64,000 nucleotides of DNA from IDS-8 sp964424805 (GCA_964424805.1 CAYRKH010000011.1:6529-70528), one strand, 5' to 3'. Positions 8,650 to 17,617 are shown, counted from the first letter of the stretch. Numbers and translations: made by a program. Notes: generated by a model from the letters alone, not told the origin.

Positions 8650-9822
8650 TTACCTGATTTGCCGGGGGCCCAAGGTGCGCGCCCGCCCGAGTGCGAGGTC
8701 GCCGAAGCGTTCGCGAATCCCGTCCACCGTGCGGTCGACGGCAGAACCGCCGGTGTCGCCGGCGGTGAAGAGATCCGCCTGGTCCGCCGGCCGGAGATCG
8801 CTGCCGCCGACGCCGAGGAGCCGGATTCGCGCCCCGGGATGCTCCCGCCGCCACTCGTCCAGCAGCTCGCAGGCGACCGCATAGATGCGGTCCGTGCCGT
8901 TGCCGGGCGGCCGCAGGGCGCGCTGGCGCGTGAAGGTGGAGAAATCGGCACGCCGGATCTTCACCTGCACGGTTCCCGCCGCGAGCGCGGCGGCTCGCAG
9001 GCGGCTCGTCGCGCGCTCGGCCAGGCGCAGCAGCTCGGCCCGCAGCGCGTCGCGATCGCCGAGATCGGTGTCGAAGGTCTCTTCGGCGCTGATCGTTTTT
9101 GCCGTCCTCGACGCCACCACCGGCCGGTCGTCGAGTCCCGCCGCGCGCTCGCGCACCCGCCGGGTAAAGCGCCCGAAGATCGGCTCGAGCACGGCGTCCG
9201 GCGCCGTGCGCAGCTCGGCGATGCGGCGGATACCGCGCGCGTGCAGCCGCGCCAGCGTTTCGCGGCCGATACCCGGCAGGACCTCGGCGGGCAGCGGGTC
9301 GAGAACGGCCTGCAGGGACGCAGGCTCCAGCACGACCAGCCCGTCGGGCTTGTCGAGATCGGAGGCGATCTTCGCCGTGAGCTTGTTCGGGGCCACGCCC
9401 ACGGAGGCCGTGAGACCGGTCGCCGCGTGGATCCGGCTCTTGATCGACGCCGCGATCGCTGCGGCCGGGCCGAACAGGCTCTCGCACTGCGTGACGTCCA
9501 GGAACGCCTCGTCGAGCGACAGGCCCTCGACCAGCGGCGTGAACTCGTGAAACACGCCGAAGACGGTTTTCGAGATCGCCTTGTAATGCGACATGCGCAG
9601 CGGCACGCGCACGAGGTCCGGGCAGCGGCGCATCGCCTCCCGCATCGGCATGGCCGAACGGATGCCGAACTGCCGCGCCTCGTAGCTCGCCGCCGCGACC
9701 ACCCCGCGGTTGTAGCCGCCGACCGCCACCGGCCTGCCGCGCAGCGCCGGGTCGTCGCGCTGCTCGACCGACGCATAGAAAGCGTCCATGTCGACGTGCA
9801 GGATGCGCCGCGGTGGCGTCAT
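8650..9822 (-). CDS. dinB: DNA polymerase IV (Y-family translesion polymerase)
   Basis: 390 residues. The N-terminal HVDMDAFYASVEQRDDPAL carries the first catalytic aspartate. SLDEAFLDV carries the second acidic pair, and VAPNKLTAKIASDLDKPDG plus the helix-hairpin-helix (LPGIGRETLARL) follow in order. The C-terminal little-finger region is present, with no obvious beta-clamp pentapeptide at the extreme end. The start ATG (9822-9820) overlaps the stop of ispA (ATGA), so the polymerase is translationally coupled to an isoprenoid gene. This is an odd pairing, and no LexA-like box is visible directly upstream. Confidence 0.93.
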   Translation of the reverse strand: MTPPRRILHVDMDAFYASVEQRDDPALRGRPVAVGGYNRGVVAAASYEARQFGIRSAMPMREAMRRCPDLVRVPLRMSHYKAISKTVFGVFHEFTPLVEGLSLDEAFLDVTQCESLFGPAAAIAASIKSRIHAATGLTASVGVAPNKLTAKIASDLDKPDGLVVLEPASLQAVLDPLPAEVLPGIGRETLARLHARGIRRIAELRTAPDAVLEPIFGRFTRRVRERAAGLDDRPVVASRTAKTISAEETFDTDLGDRDALRAELLRLAERATSRLRAAALAAGTVQVKIRRADFSTFTRQRALRPPGNGTDRIYAVACELLDEWRREHPGARIRLLGVGGSDLRPADQADLFTAGDTGGSAVDRTVDGIRERFGDLALGRARTLGPRQIR

Positions 9823-10709
9823 TGGCGGCGCTCCACGACGTAGCGGGCGAGCCAGCGCAGCGCATCGGCGTCGCGGCCGAAGTTGTCGAGGCAACCGAGG
9901 CCTTCGCTGAGCAGCTGGCGGCAGCGCTCGCGCGATGCCTCCAGCCCGAACACCGACGGCCAGGTCGCCTTGCGCAGCCGCTGGTCGTTGCCCGCCTGCT
10001 TGCCGATGACCTGCGTCTCACCCTCCACGTCGAGAATATCGTCCCGGATCTGGAACGCCAGCCCGATCGCGCGTGCAAAACGATCCAGCGCACCGCGCTG
10101 TGCTTCCGTCGCGCCCCGCCCGACGCCGCAGGCCGACAGCACCGATGCGCGGATGAGCGCGCCGGTCTTCAGCGCGTGCATCTGCTCGAGCTCGGCGGGC
10201 AGGAGGGAGCGGCCTTCCGAATCGAGGTCGATCGACTGCCCGCCGGTCATGCCGAGCGAGCCGCAGGCTTCGGCCAGGAGCCGCACGAGCCATACGGTCT
10301 GGCCGTCATCCGCGCCGGGGGCGGTGGCCAGCACCCGGAACGCAAGCGGCTGCAGCGCGTCGGCGGCGAGAATGGCCGTGGCTTCATCGAATTTCCGGTG
10401 CACCGTCGGCTCGCCGCGGCGCAGGTCGTCGTCGTCCATGGCCGGCAGGTCGTCGTGGACCAGGGAGAACGCGTGGATCAGCTCGACGGCGGCCGCCGGG
10501 GCATCGAGCAGCGCCGGGTCGACGCCCAGCGCCTCGCCCGTCGCGTAGACCAGGAGCGGCCGCACGCGCTTGCCGCCGTTCAGTACCGCGTAGCGCATGG
10601 CCCGGTGCAGACGCTGCGGCGGAACGTCCACGCCCGGCAATTCCCGATCCAGGCATTCGCTGACGCGCTCGCGGTAGGCCGAAAAACGATCGGCGAAGGG
10701 TGCCGGCAA
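9819..10709 (-). CDS. ispA: Farnesyl diphosphate synthase (polyprenyl synthetase)
   Basis: 296 residues, close to the usual IspA length. The two aspartate-rich motifs are in LVHDDLPAMDDDDLRRG (DDxxxxD, allylic substrate) and QIRDDILD. GGKRVRP near residue 45 binds diphosphate. It condenses IPP and DMAPP to farnesyl diphosphate in the cytoplasm. I chose TTG at 10709 because a strong GAGGAGG lies about 8 bases upstream and no ATG or GTG fits; longer frames run into the divergent promoter. It is divergent from the mevalonate operon that would feed it. Confidence 0.9.
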   Translation of the reverse strand: MPAPFADRFSAYRERVSECLDRELPGVDVPPQRLHRAMRYAVLNGGKRVRPLLVYATGEALGVDPALLDAPAAAVELIHAFSLVHDDLPAMDDDDLRRGEPTVHRKFDEATAILAADALQPLAFRVLATAPGADDGQTVWLVRLLAEACGSLGMTGGQSIDLDSEGRSLLPAELEQMHALKTGALIRASVLSACGVGRGATEAQRGALDRFARAIGLAFQIRDDILDVEGETQVIGKQAGNDQRLRKATWPSVFGLEASRERCRQLLSEGLGCLDNFGRDADALRWLARYVVERRQ

Positions 10710-10787
10710 GGTATTTCCCTCCTCGTGGTAATGCCGCCCGGCAAGCCTACACGCATTCGGGAGGCGCCTGTAGAAGTGCACACGGGC

Positions 10788-10793
10788 TATAAT
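10788..10793 (+). promoter_or_regulatory. Probable -10 box of the mevalonate operon
   Basis: A perfect TATAAT lies 53 bases upstream of the mvaD start, in the 136-base gap between divergent ispA and mvaD. The -35 position (about 10765-10770) has no good TTGACA match, so strength and any activator dependence are unknown. Confidence 0.5.
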
Positions 10794-10845
10794 CGCGCAC
10801 CTTTTGAACGGGCGGCATTCGCCTGTCCCTCCTCGGAAGACGCCC

Positions 10846-11808
10846 ATGCGAGCCCTTGCCCGCGCACAACCGAACATCGCGCTCGTCAAGTACTGGGGTA
10901 AACGTGACGTCGCGCGGAACCTGCCGGCCACCGGGTCGCTGTCCCTGACGCTGGATGCGCTATGGACCGAAACGTCGGTGGAGCTCGACGCGTCCGCGGA
11001 CGGGGACAGCCTGCGTATCAACGGCCAACCCCGGCCCCGGCTGCTGCCGCGGGTGTCGCGCTGCCTCGACGCGGTCGTTGGCCGCGATCGGATGCGCGCG
11101 CGGGTGGACAGCAAAACCAATTTTCCGCTGGGCGCGGGGCTGGCGTCATCGGCATCGGCTTTCGCGGCGCTGGTCGTGGCGGCGGACGCCGCGGCCGGGC
11201 AATCCCGCGATGCGCTGGCGCTGGCGCGGCTCGCGGGAGCGGCGTCGGGTTCCGCGGCCCGCTCGCTGTTCGGGGGCATCGTCGCGCTGGACTGCGGCGA
11301 GGACGACGTCGAGGTCGCGAGCATTGCCGCTGCCGGCGACTGGCCGCTCACGGTGATCGTTGCCATCAACGATGACGCGGCAAAGCCGGTCTCGTCCGGT
11401 GAGGCGATGATCCGCAGCGCCGCGACCTCCCCGTTTTACGCCTGCTGGGTCGAACGCCAGCAGGCCGATCTCGACGCCGCGCGCGCCGCCGTGCACGCGC
11501 GCGACTTCGCCCGGCTGGCGGCGGTGGCGGAGCACAATTGCCTGAAGATGCATTCCGTCATGTGGACGTCGCGCCCGCCCGTCGTTTACTGGAACGATGC
11601 CACCATCGCGTGCATGGAAACCGTGCGCGAACTGCAGGCCGCGCGGCTACCGGTGTTCTTCACGATCGATGCCGGCCCGCAGGTGAAGGCCGTATGCCTG
11701 CCGGAATGCGCCGATGCGGTGCAAGACGCCCTGCAGAGCACGCCCGGCGTCACCCGGCTGATGACGAGCGGGCTCGGCGCCGGCGCGCGCGTCCTCGAAA
11801 CAGCATGA
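10846..11808 (+). CDS. mvaD: Diphosphomevalonate decarboxylase
   Basis: 320 residues. The family-specific opening PNIALVKYWGKRD is followed by LPATGSLSLTLD. The GHMP phosphate-binding loop is PLGAGLASSASAFAAL, and the C-terminal DAGPQVKAV completes the active site. It converts mevalonate diphosphate to isopentenyl diphosphate with ATP and loss of CO2. It is the first gene of the mevalonate operon. The ATG at 10846 is the first that gives the normal N-terminus. The stop overlaps the next gene (ATGA at 11805-11808). Confidence 0.95.
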   Translation: MRALARAQPNIALVKYWGKRDVARNLPATGSLSLTLDALWTETSVELDASADGDSLRINGQPRPRLLPRVSRCLDAVVGRDRMRARVDSKTNFPLGAGLASSASAFAALVVAADAAAGQSRDALALARLAGAASGSAARSLFGGIVALDCGEDDVEVASIAAAGDWPLTVIVAINDDAAKPVSSGEAMIRSAATSPFYACWVERQQADLDAARAAVHARDFARLAAVAEHNCLKMHSVMWTSRPPVVYWNDATIACMETVRELQAARLPVFFTIDAGPQVKAVCLPECADAVQDALQSTPGVTRLMTSGLGAGARVLETA

Positions 11809-12812
11809 CCATCGAAGCGAGCGCGCCGGGCAAGGCAGTGCTGTGCGGCGAGTACGCGGTGCTCGACGGTGCGCCGGCGATCGCCATGGCGGTCAGCCGC
11901 CGCGCGCGCGTGCGGGTCACCGAGACCGGGGACGCCTGGCACCGCGTGTCGGCACCGGGCCTGCACCCGCTGCCGGCCGTTTTCCGCAGCGATGCAGCCG
12001 GCTCGCTCGCCTGGCGCGACGGCCGGGGGGATGCGCGCCGCTTTGCCCTGCTGGAGCAGGTCTGGCGCGCGGCCGCGCCGCCGTGGCGCGCCGGCCTCGA
12101 CCTCGTCATCGACACGCGGCCGTTCTTCCGCGAACCCGGCGGGCCCAAGCTCGGCCTGGGTTCCAGCGCGGCGCTTGCGGCGGCACTGGCGGCGGCCCTT
12201 TGCGATGCGGCAGCGAGCACCGGCGACCTGTATCGTACGGCTGCTGTGGCTCATCGGCATTTCCAGGACGGCAGGGGCAGCGGCGTCGACGTCGCGGCGG
12301 CGGTGCACGGCGGCGTGATTGGCTACCGGATGGAGGCGGGGCAGGCCGAGCGCCTGGACTGGCCTGGCGGCCTGTACTTCGAGCTGCTGTGGAGCGGGCG
12401 TCCGGCGAGCACCGCCGGCAAGCTCGCGCGGCTGGCGGCGGCGCCGCGCGGCGCGAGCGCGGACGGCCTCGGCGATGCCGCCGCGGCCGCGGCCGCCTGC
12501 TGGCAGGCGGGCAGGGCCGGCGCGATCCTGGAGTCGCTGCGCGCCTACACTGCCGCGCTCCGGCGCTTCAGCGACGACCACGATCTCGGCGTGTTCGACG
12601 GCGGCCACCGTGAGCTCGCCGGGGAAGCGCACGGCTACGGCGTCGTCTACAAGCCCTGCGGCGCCGGCGGCGGCGACATCGGCATCGCGTTCGCCGGCGA
12701 ACGGGCCGCCCTGGCGGCGTTCGCCGAAAGCAGCCGCTCCCGCGGATTCGAGCCGCTGGCGGCCGCGTGCGATGCGCGCGGCGCGCGGCGCGAGGGCGGG
12801 CTCGCGTCATGA
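11805..12812 (+). CDS. mvaK2: GHMP kinase, probable phosphomevalonate kinase
   Basis: 335 residues. Three GHMP motifs are visible: SAPGKAVLCGEYAVLDG at the N-terminus, PKLGLGSSAALAAALAAAL at about residue 115, and CGAGGGDIGIAFA near the C-terminus. Position in the operon between decarboxylase and mevalonate kinase supports phosphorylation of mevalonate 5-phosphate, since the mevalonate kinase step is covered by the downstream fusion. Both ends overlap neighbours by ATGA, so it is tightly coupled. The alternative, a diverged mevalonate or homoserine-type kinase, is less likely in this context. Confidence 0.85.
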   Translation: MTIEASAPGKAVLCGEYAVLDGAPAIAMAVSRRARVRVTETGDAWHRVSAPGLHPLPAVFRSDAAGSLAWRDGRGDARRFALLEQVWRAAAPPWRAGLDLVIDTRPFFREPGGPKLGLGSSAALAAALAAALCDAAASTGDLYRTAAVAHRHFQDGRGSGVDVAAAVHGGVIGYRMEAGQAERLDWPGGLYFELLWSGRPASTAGKLARLAAAPRGASADGLGDAAAAAAACWQAGRAGAILESLRAYTAALRRFSDDHDLGVFDGGHRELAGEAHGYGVVYKPCGAGGGDIGIAFAGERAALAAFAESSRSRGFEPLAAACDARGARREGGLAS

Positions 12813-15019
12813 AGGACTCGCATATCGCCGGTTTCTATCGCATGAGCGTTGCACAACGCATCGACGCGCTGGCGGCGCGCGGCTGGCTGGACGAGGCGTC
12901 GGCATCCCGTTTGCGCGCCGCGGCGGCCGCCAGCGAAGCGGCCGACCGCATGGTGGAGAACGTCATCGGCGTGTTCGGCCTGCCGCTCGCGGTTGCCACG
13001 AACTTTACGATCAACGGCCGCGACTTCATGGTGCCGATGGTCGTAGAGGAACCGTCGGTGGTTGCCGGCGTCAGCGGTGCCGCGAAGGTCGCACGCGCCG
13101 GCGGCGGCTTCACGGCTACCGCGACGGACCCCGTGCTGATCGGGCAGATCCAGCTCGTCGACGTCACGGACCCGGCTTTCGCGGTGGCCGCGCTCGAAGC
13201 CGCCGCGGAGGAACTGGTTGAGCGCGCGAATACGCTGCAGCCGTCGCTGGTCGCACGCGGCGGCGGCGTCCGCGGGATCGAGGCCTTCCGCCGCGAGCTG
13301 CCCGGCGGCCGCGAGTGTGTCGTGCTGCACCTCCTGGTCGACACGCGCGACGCGATGGGCGCGAACCTCGTCAATACGCTCTGTGAGCGCCTGGCACCCG
13401 AGGTGGAGCGCCTGGCTTCCGGCCGCGCCGCCTTGAAAATCCTGTCCAACCTCGCCGACCGCTCGATCGTCACCGCCACCGCGGCGATACCGGCGGCCGC
13501 GCTCGCCGGCGGCGGTTTCTCCGGGGAGCAGGTGCGCGATGCAATCGTGCAGGCCACGGCGTTCGCGGACGCGGACCGCTACCGCGCCGCCACGCACAAC
13601 AAGGGCATCATGAACGGCATCGATGCCGTGGCGATCGCGACCGGCAACGACTGGCGGGCCGTCGAGGCGGCAGCTCACGCCTGGGCGGCGCGGGACGGTG
13701 CCTACCGCTCGCTGACCCGATGGTTCGCCGACGACCGCGGCCGCCTGGCCGGCGAACTGTCGCTGCCGCTCAAGGTCGGCACGGTCGGCGGCTCGCTGCG
13801 CGCGAATCCGGCGGTCGAAACGGCGTTTGCGCTGCTCGGCGTCGCGTCTGCGACGGAGCTGGCGCAGGTCATGGCGGCGGTGGGCCTCGCGCAGAACCTG
13901 GCCGCATTGCGCGCGCTCGTCACGCACGGGATCCAGAAGGGGCACATGCGGCTGCACGCCCGTAGCGTCGCCGCGAGCATCGGCACGCCGCCGGAACATT
14001 TCGAGCCCCTGGTGAAGAAGCTCGTCGCCAGCGGCGACGTCAAGGTGCGCAAAGCACGTGAGCTGCTGCAGGAGCTTGTCCCGGCCGCGGCCGGTGAGGC
14101 TGTATCGACGCCCGCGCACGGCGCGGCAGCCGGCAAGGTCATCCTCCTCGGGGAGCACGCGGTGGTCTACGGCCGGCACGCGCTCGCGCTTCCGATCGAG
14201 CGCGCCGTGGAGGTGTGGCTCGAGGAAACGCAGGGCCCGTCGCGACTGGCGTTCGCCGACTCCGGTGCCCCGCTGTCGGACGGCTCGCGGGTGACCGGCC
14301 ACGTCAGGGAGCTGGCCGGGCTCATCCAGGAGCGGCTCGGCGTCGCCGCGCGCCATTTCGCGCTTTGCGTGCGCGCGCGGATACCCCCGGGCATGGGCCT
14401 CGGTTCTTCCGCGGCCGTCGCTGTCGCCATCATCCGCGCTTTCGATCGCGTGCTGTCGCTGGGCCTCGACGCCGCCGAGGTGAACGCGCTGGCGTTCGAA
14501 TGCGAGAAGCGCGCGCACGGCAGCCCGTCGGGGATAGACAACACGCTCGCGACCTGCGGGCGTCCGCTATTGTTCCGCAAGGACGCCCCGCCCCGGTTCC
14601 TGGCGCTCACCGGGGCGGTTCCGCTGGTGATTGCTGCCAGCGACCGGCGCGGCATCACCCGCGAGCAGGTTGCCGGCGTGGCGGCGCGCCGTGACAGCGC
14701 CCGGGCCCGCTACGACGCGATCTTCGATGAGATGGATGCGATCAGCCTCGAGGGCGCGAAGCTGCTGGCGGCCGGTGATTACGCGGCGCTGGGAGCGCTC
14801 ATGAACGTCTGTCACGGCTTGCTGAACGCCATCGAGGTGTCGACGCCGGAGCTCGAGCACATGGTGCACGTCGCGCGTTCGGCCGGTGCCGCCGGTGCCA
14901 AGCTGACCGGCGCCGGCGGCGGCGGTTCGATCGTGGCGCTGTGTCCCGGCAGACTGGAAGCGGTGGAGCAGGCACTGGTAGCGTCCGGTTATCGTATTGT
15001 GAGAATGGCAGGAGCGTAA
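12809..15019 (+). CDS. Fusion of class II HMG-CoA reductase and mevalonate kinase
   Basis: 736 residues in one uninterrupted frame. Residues 1 to about 425 are a class II HMG-CoA reductase: MVENVIG and VVEEPSVVAG (catalytic Glu), HNKGIMNGIDAVAIATGND (catalytic Lys and Asp) and KGHMRLHARSVA (catalytic His). Residues from about 434 are a complete mevalonate kinase: GKVILLGEHAVVYG, IPPGMGLGSSAAVAVAI, SPSGIDNTLAT and KLTGAGGGGSIVAL. A short Ala/Val-rich linker joins them. The product would reduce HMG-CoA to mevalonate and phosphorylate it directly. The start overlaps the previous stop (ATGA). Its own TAA overlaps the idi ATG by one base. Each half has its full set of motifs, so both activities are expected. 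Confidence 0.93.
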   Translation: MKDSHIAGFYRMSVAQRIDALAARGWLDEASASRLRAAAAASEAADRMVENVIGVFGLPLAVATNFTINGRDFMVPMVVEEPSVVAGVSGAAKVARAGGGFTATATDPVLIGQIQLVDVTDPAFAVAALEAAAEELVERANTLQPSLVARGGGVRGIEAFRRELPGGRECVVLHLLVDTRDAMGANLVNTLCERLAPEVERLASGRAALKILSNLADRSIVTATAAIPAAALAGGGFSGEQVRDAIVQATAFADADRYRAATHNKGIMNGIDAVAIATGNDWRAVEAAAHAWAARDGAYRSLTRWFADDRGRLAGELSLPLKVGTVGGSLRANPAVETAFALLGVASATELAQVMAAVGLAQNLAALRALVTHGIQKGHMRLHARSVAASIGTPPEHFEPLVKKLVASGDVKVRKARELLQELVPAAAGEAVSTPAHGAAAGKVILLGEHAVVYGRHALALPIERAVEVWLEETQGPSRLAFADSGAPLSDGSRVTGHVRELAGLIQERLGVAARHFALCVRARIPPGMGLGSSAAVAVAIIRAFDRVLSLGLDAAEVNALAFECEKRAHGSPSGIDNTLATCGRPLLFRKDAPPRFLALTGAVPLVIAASDRRGITREQVAGVAARRDSARARYDAIFDEMDAISLEGAKLLAAGDYAALGALMNVCHGLLNAIEVSTPELEHMVHVARSAGAAGAKLTGAGGGGSIVALCPGRLEAVEQALVASGYRIVRMAGA

Positions 15020-15591
15020 TGGCGCAGCACAGGATCGTTTCGTCGGAGCAGGAAGCACTCATCCTCGTTGATGAGAACGACCGCGAGATCGGCACCCTCG
15101 ACAAGGGTGCCTGTCATGACGGGGCAGGCGTCCTGCACCGGGCATTCTCGCTCTTCATATTCAATTCGCGCGGCGAGCTGCTGTTGCAGCAGCGCGGCGC
15201 GGGAAAACGCCTATGGCCGTTGTACTGGTCGAACAGCTGCTGCAGCCATCCGCGGAAGGGTGAGACCATGGAGGAAGCCACCGCGCGCCGGCTGGACGAC
15301 GAACTCCATATCGCGGCGGACCTCGAGTTCGTCTACAAGTTCGCCTACCACGCGCGCTACGATGACGAGGGATCGGAAAACGAGTTCTGCTGGGTATATC
15401 TCGGCCGCACGGCAGACCGCGTCATCCCGAACGAGACGGAAATCGCCGCGACGCGTTCCCTGGCGGCCGACGAGCTCGACGCTGAACTGGCCCGGCGGCC
15501 GGATCAGTTCACTCCGTGGTTCAAGCTGGAATGGCAGCGCCTCCGCGAGGAGCACGCGGAAACGCTGCGCAAGTACTCGAAGCCGGCTTAG
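15019..15591 (+). CDS. idi: Isopentenyl-diphosphate delta-isomerase, type I (Nudix fold)
   Basis: 190 residues. The catalytic cysteine lies in YWSNSCCSHPRKGE, and the Nudix-like ARRLDDELHI and ENEFCWVYLG segments carry metal and active-site acids. It interconverts IPP and DMAPP, giving the starter for IspA. It is the last gene of the mevalonate operon, with start and upstream stop sharing a base (TAATG). Type I Idi next to a mevalonate pathway is functionally required because that pathway makes IPP only. Confidence 0.94.
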   Translation: MAQHRIVSSEQEALILVDENDREIGTLDKGACHDGAGVLHRAFSLFIFNSRGELLLQQRGAGKRLWPLYWSNSCCSHPRKGETMEEATARRLDDELHIAADLEFVYKFAYHARYDDEGSENEFCWVYLGRTADRVIPNETEIAATRSLAADELDAELARRPDQFTPWFKLEWQRLREEHAETLRKYSKPA

Positions 15592-15599
15592 CGTCCGCG

Positions 15600-15616
15600 G
15601 CGCCGCGCCACGGCGC
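15600..15616 (+). terminator. GC hairpin after idi, weak terminator candidate
   Basis: GCGCCG and CGGCGC can pair around a 5-base loop just 9 bases after the idi stop. There is no following T-run, so it is at best a weak or Rho-aided terminator between convergent genes. Confidence 0.3.
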
Positions 15617-15629
15617 TGCTCCTCACAGG

Positions 15630-15908
15630 TCAGGTTCTCGGTCCCGCGTGGCGATGGCGGTTGCCGGTGACGAGCCGGTACAGGAACAGCAGCAGGATAG
15701 CGCCGAGGATAGCGATGATGATGCTGCCGATCGTCAATCCTTCGACACCGCCGAGGCCGATCGCCGAGGCGATGAAACCGCCGATGAGCGCGCCCGCGAT
15801 GCCGAGCAGGATGGTGACGATGAACCCGCCGGGATCGTCACCCGGCATGATCCACTTCGCGATGACGCCTGCAATGGCGCCGAGAATGATCCAGGTTAGC
15901 AGGCCCAC
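15630..15908 (-). CDS. GlsB/YeaQ/YmgE family small membrane protein
   Basis: 92 residues with three hydrophobic glycine-rich helices. The family pattern GLLTWIILGAIAGVIAKWIMPG is recognisable at the N-terminus, and GxxGAxIGGF repeats lie in the middle. These transglycosylase-associated membrane proteins are often stress-induced; their biochemical role is unknown. A good AGGAGG-type ribosome-binding site precedes the ATG. It lies between idi and HMG-CoA synthase but has no evident link to isoprenoids. Confidence 0.88.
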   Translation of the reverse strand: MGLLTWIILGAIAGVIAKWIMPGDDPGGFIVTILLGIAGALIGGFIASAIGLGGVEGLTIGSIIIAILGAILLLFLYRLVTGNRHRHAGPRT

Positions 15909-16026
15909 GGCAGTTCCTCCTTATGAGATGCTTCAGGTCCCGCGGCAATGCTGCAACTTTTGTGCCGCAGGGATGCCACCAGCCCGCCGCACCGCCGCGG
16001 GAAAGGATTACAAAAAGGCGTAAGAA

Positions 16027-17523
16027 TTACTCCCAGGTGCCGGTCTTCGGGCCGGGCTCGTACCGGTAGTACTCGATGCCGATATCCTGGAAATGACGTT
16101 CGTTGCTCCGGCCTACCCGGTCTATCACGAACTCGTCCTGCGGAATGTAATCGAGGCCCGTCACGCGGTAGCCGTCGTGCAGCGCTTCGTACTGCTCGCG
16201 ATCGAGGTCGATGGCCGGCTCCATGGCGCGGGCAAAGCCGATCGCCTTCGTGGCCTCGCGCCAGCCGGCGCTGACGTAAAACGGGATTACCTCGGCCGCG
16301 TCGCCGCTGCCGTAACCCAGCGTAAGCCATTCCTCGCCCTCGGCGTCGCGGCCTTCCTCCAGTGCCTGCTCGAAGCCCGCGGCGAGCCACGCCGGCAGGG
16401 CGGCGGTGTACAGGTTCCCGAGGTCCAGCATCGTGTCGCTGCCGAGCGCGAGCTTGTCGAGGATCTCGCGGCGATAGCGGCGGGACGCCCGGAAGATGCG
16501 GAAGACGGCCATGGTCAGCGGGTAGACCTCGAAATTGAGGCGTTCCGGCGCGGCGAGGCAGGCGATCTCCGGACTGGCCTGCATTTCCAGCTGCAACGCT
16601 TCCGGATCGACGCCGGCTTCGTAGCAGTAGGAGGCGAGTTCCGCGCGGTCCTCGGCGCTGCCGCAGCCGAGGGCGAACAGGTAGGCGACGGCCCAGCCCG
16701 TCTCCGGCATCTTGCGGTAAGGGCGGTGCATGAAGACGGTTTTCAGGCTGCGCAGGTAATCGCTCGGCACGAGATGCCGCTTCTCGTACATGTCCTTCAG
16801 CGCGTGCAGCGTCTGGTCGATGTAGCAGGTGGTGGAGTACTTGCCGTTGAACACCGGGAAATCCTGCACCTGGTGCGTTTCGCTGCGGTCCTGGCCGCAG
16901 AAACGCAGCATCGGCTTGCGGAAATCCATGATGCGGTAGTCCGAGGCCGAACCGGAGCGCACGAGGTCGACCTCGACGAGCGTCGGGTTCTCCTCCAGCA
17001 GCATGGCCACGGCGCCCGCGCCCTGCGTCGGCTCGCCGCTGCTGCCGCGCGCGTACTCGGCAATGTCCGCGCACACCACGATTGCCAGGCCGCCACGGCC
17101 GTCGTGCGCGAGGTGACGGATCGCGCCCTTCATGCCGTACACGCCGCCGAGGCAGGCGTGCTTGAACTCCGGGACTTCGCAGCTGCGTGCGATGGGCGGC
17201 AGGCCCTGCGCGACCAGCGCCCGGTCTACCATGCCCTTGACGATGATGGCGCCGGCCGAGTTGTCGGTGCTCGACTCGGTGCCCAGTCCCAGGAATTTCA
17301 CCCGCGCCGGGTCGATGTCGTACTGGCGGATCAGCCGTATGACCGCGGTTGCCGCCAGCGTGTAGACGCTGTGGTTCGGTCCCCGCAGCCGGAAGCTTCG
17401 CCCCACCACCTCGCGAATCTTCGGCCAATGGTTGCCGGTCCACTCGCACCAGTCATCGAGCCACACCCGAAACGGCGGCACGTAAGCGGCCAAGCCGCTG
17501 ATTCCTATTTTGTTTTTGTTCAT
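16027..17523 (-). CDS. mvaS: Hydroxymethylglutaryl-CoA synthase
   Basis: 498 residues with a thiolase-like fold. The N-terminus IGISGLAAYVPPFRV and the nucleophile region EFKHACLGGVYGMKGAI (acyl-carrying Cys) are typical. The Glu and His of the active site are expected in VCADIAEYARGS and further on. It condenses acetyl-CoA and acetoacetyl-CoA to HMG-CoA, the substrate of the reductase half of the fusion. It is longer than the usual 390-460 residues. It is transcribed toward idi from its own promoter rather than within the operon. ATG at 17523 was chosen over 17607 because homology starts there. Confidence 0.9.
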   Translation of the reverse strand: MNKNKIGISGLAAYVPPFRVWLDDWCEWTGNHWPKIREVVGRSFRLRGPNHSVYTLAATAVIRLIRQYDIDPARVKFLGLGTESSTDNSAGAIIVKGMVDRALVAQGLPPIARSCEVPEFKHACLGGVYGMKGAIRHLAHDGRGGLAIVVCADIAEYARGSSGEPTQGAGAVAMLLEENPTLVEVDLVRSGSASDYRIMDFRKPMLRFCGQDRSETHQVQDFPVFNGKYSTTCYIDQTLHALKDMYEKRHLVPSDYLRSLKTVFMHRPYRKMPETGWAVAYLFALGCGSAEDRAELASYCYEAGVDPEALQLEMQASPEIACLAAPERLNFEVYPLTMAVFRIFRASRRYRREILDKLALGSDTMLDLGNLYTAALPAWLAAGFEQALEEGRDAEGEEWLTLGYGSGDAAEVIPFYVSAGWREATKAIGFARAMEPAIDLDREQYEALHDGYRVTGLDYIPQDEFVIDRVGRSNERHFQDIGIEYYRYEPGPKTGTWE

Positions 17524-17617
17524 TACGGGTAAGGTCAGGGAGGTCCAGGAGCTGTCGGGTTGCACGTGGAGCCCGGAAATTCTAGTTCTCCGCGAGTTGC
17601 GGCTCAAGCAGCGCGTG

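Noticed and set aside
6935..10093. Single 1052-codon frame covering the ATPase and antisense-like sequence over dinB and ispA
   Set aside because: Only the part from 8635 has homology; the upstream part is an out-of-frame shadow of dinB.
16093..17532. 479-codon plus-strand frame across HMG-CoA synthase
   Set aside because: Antisense shadow caused by GC-rich codon bias; no homology; the minus-strand protein is a clear synthase.
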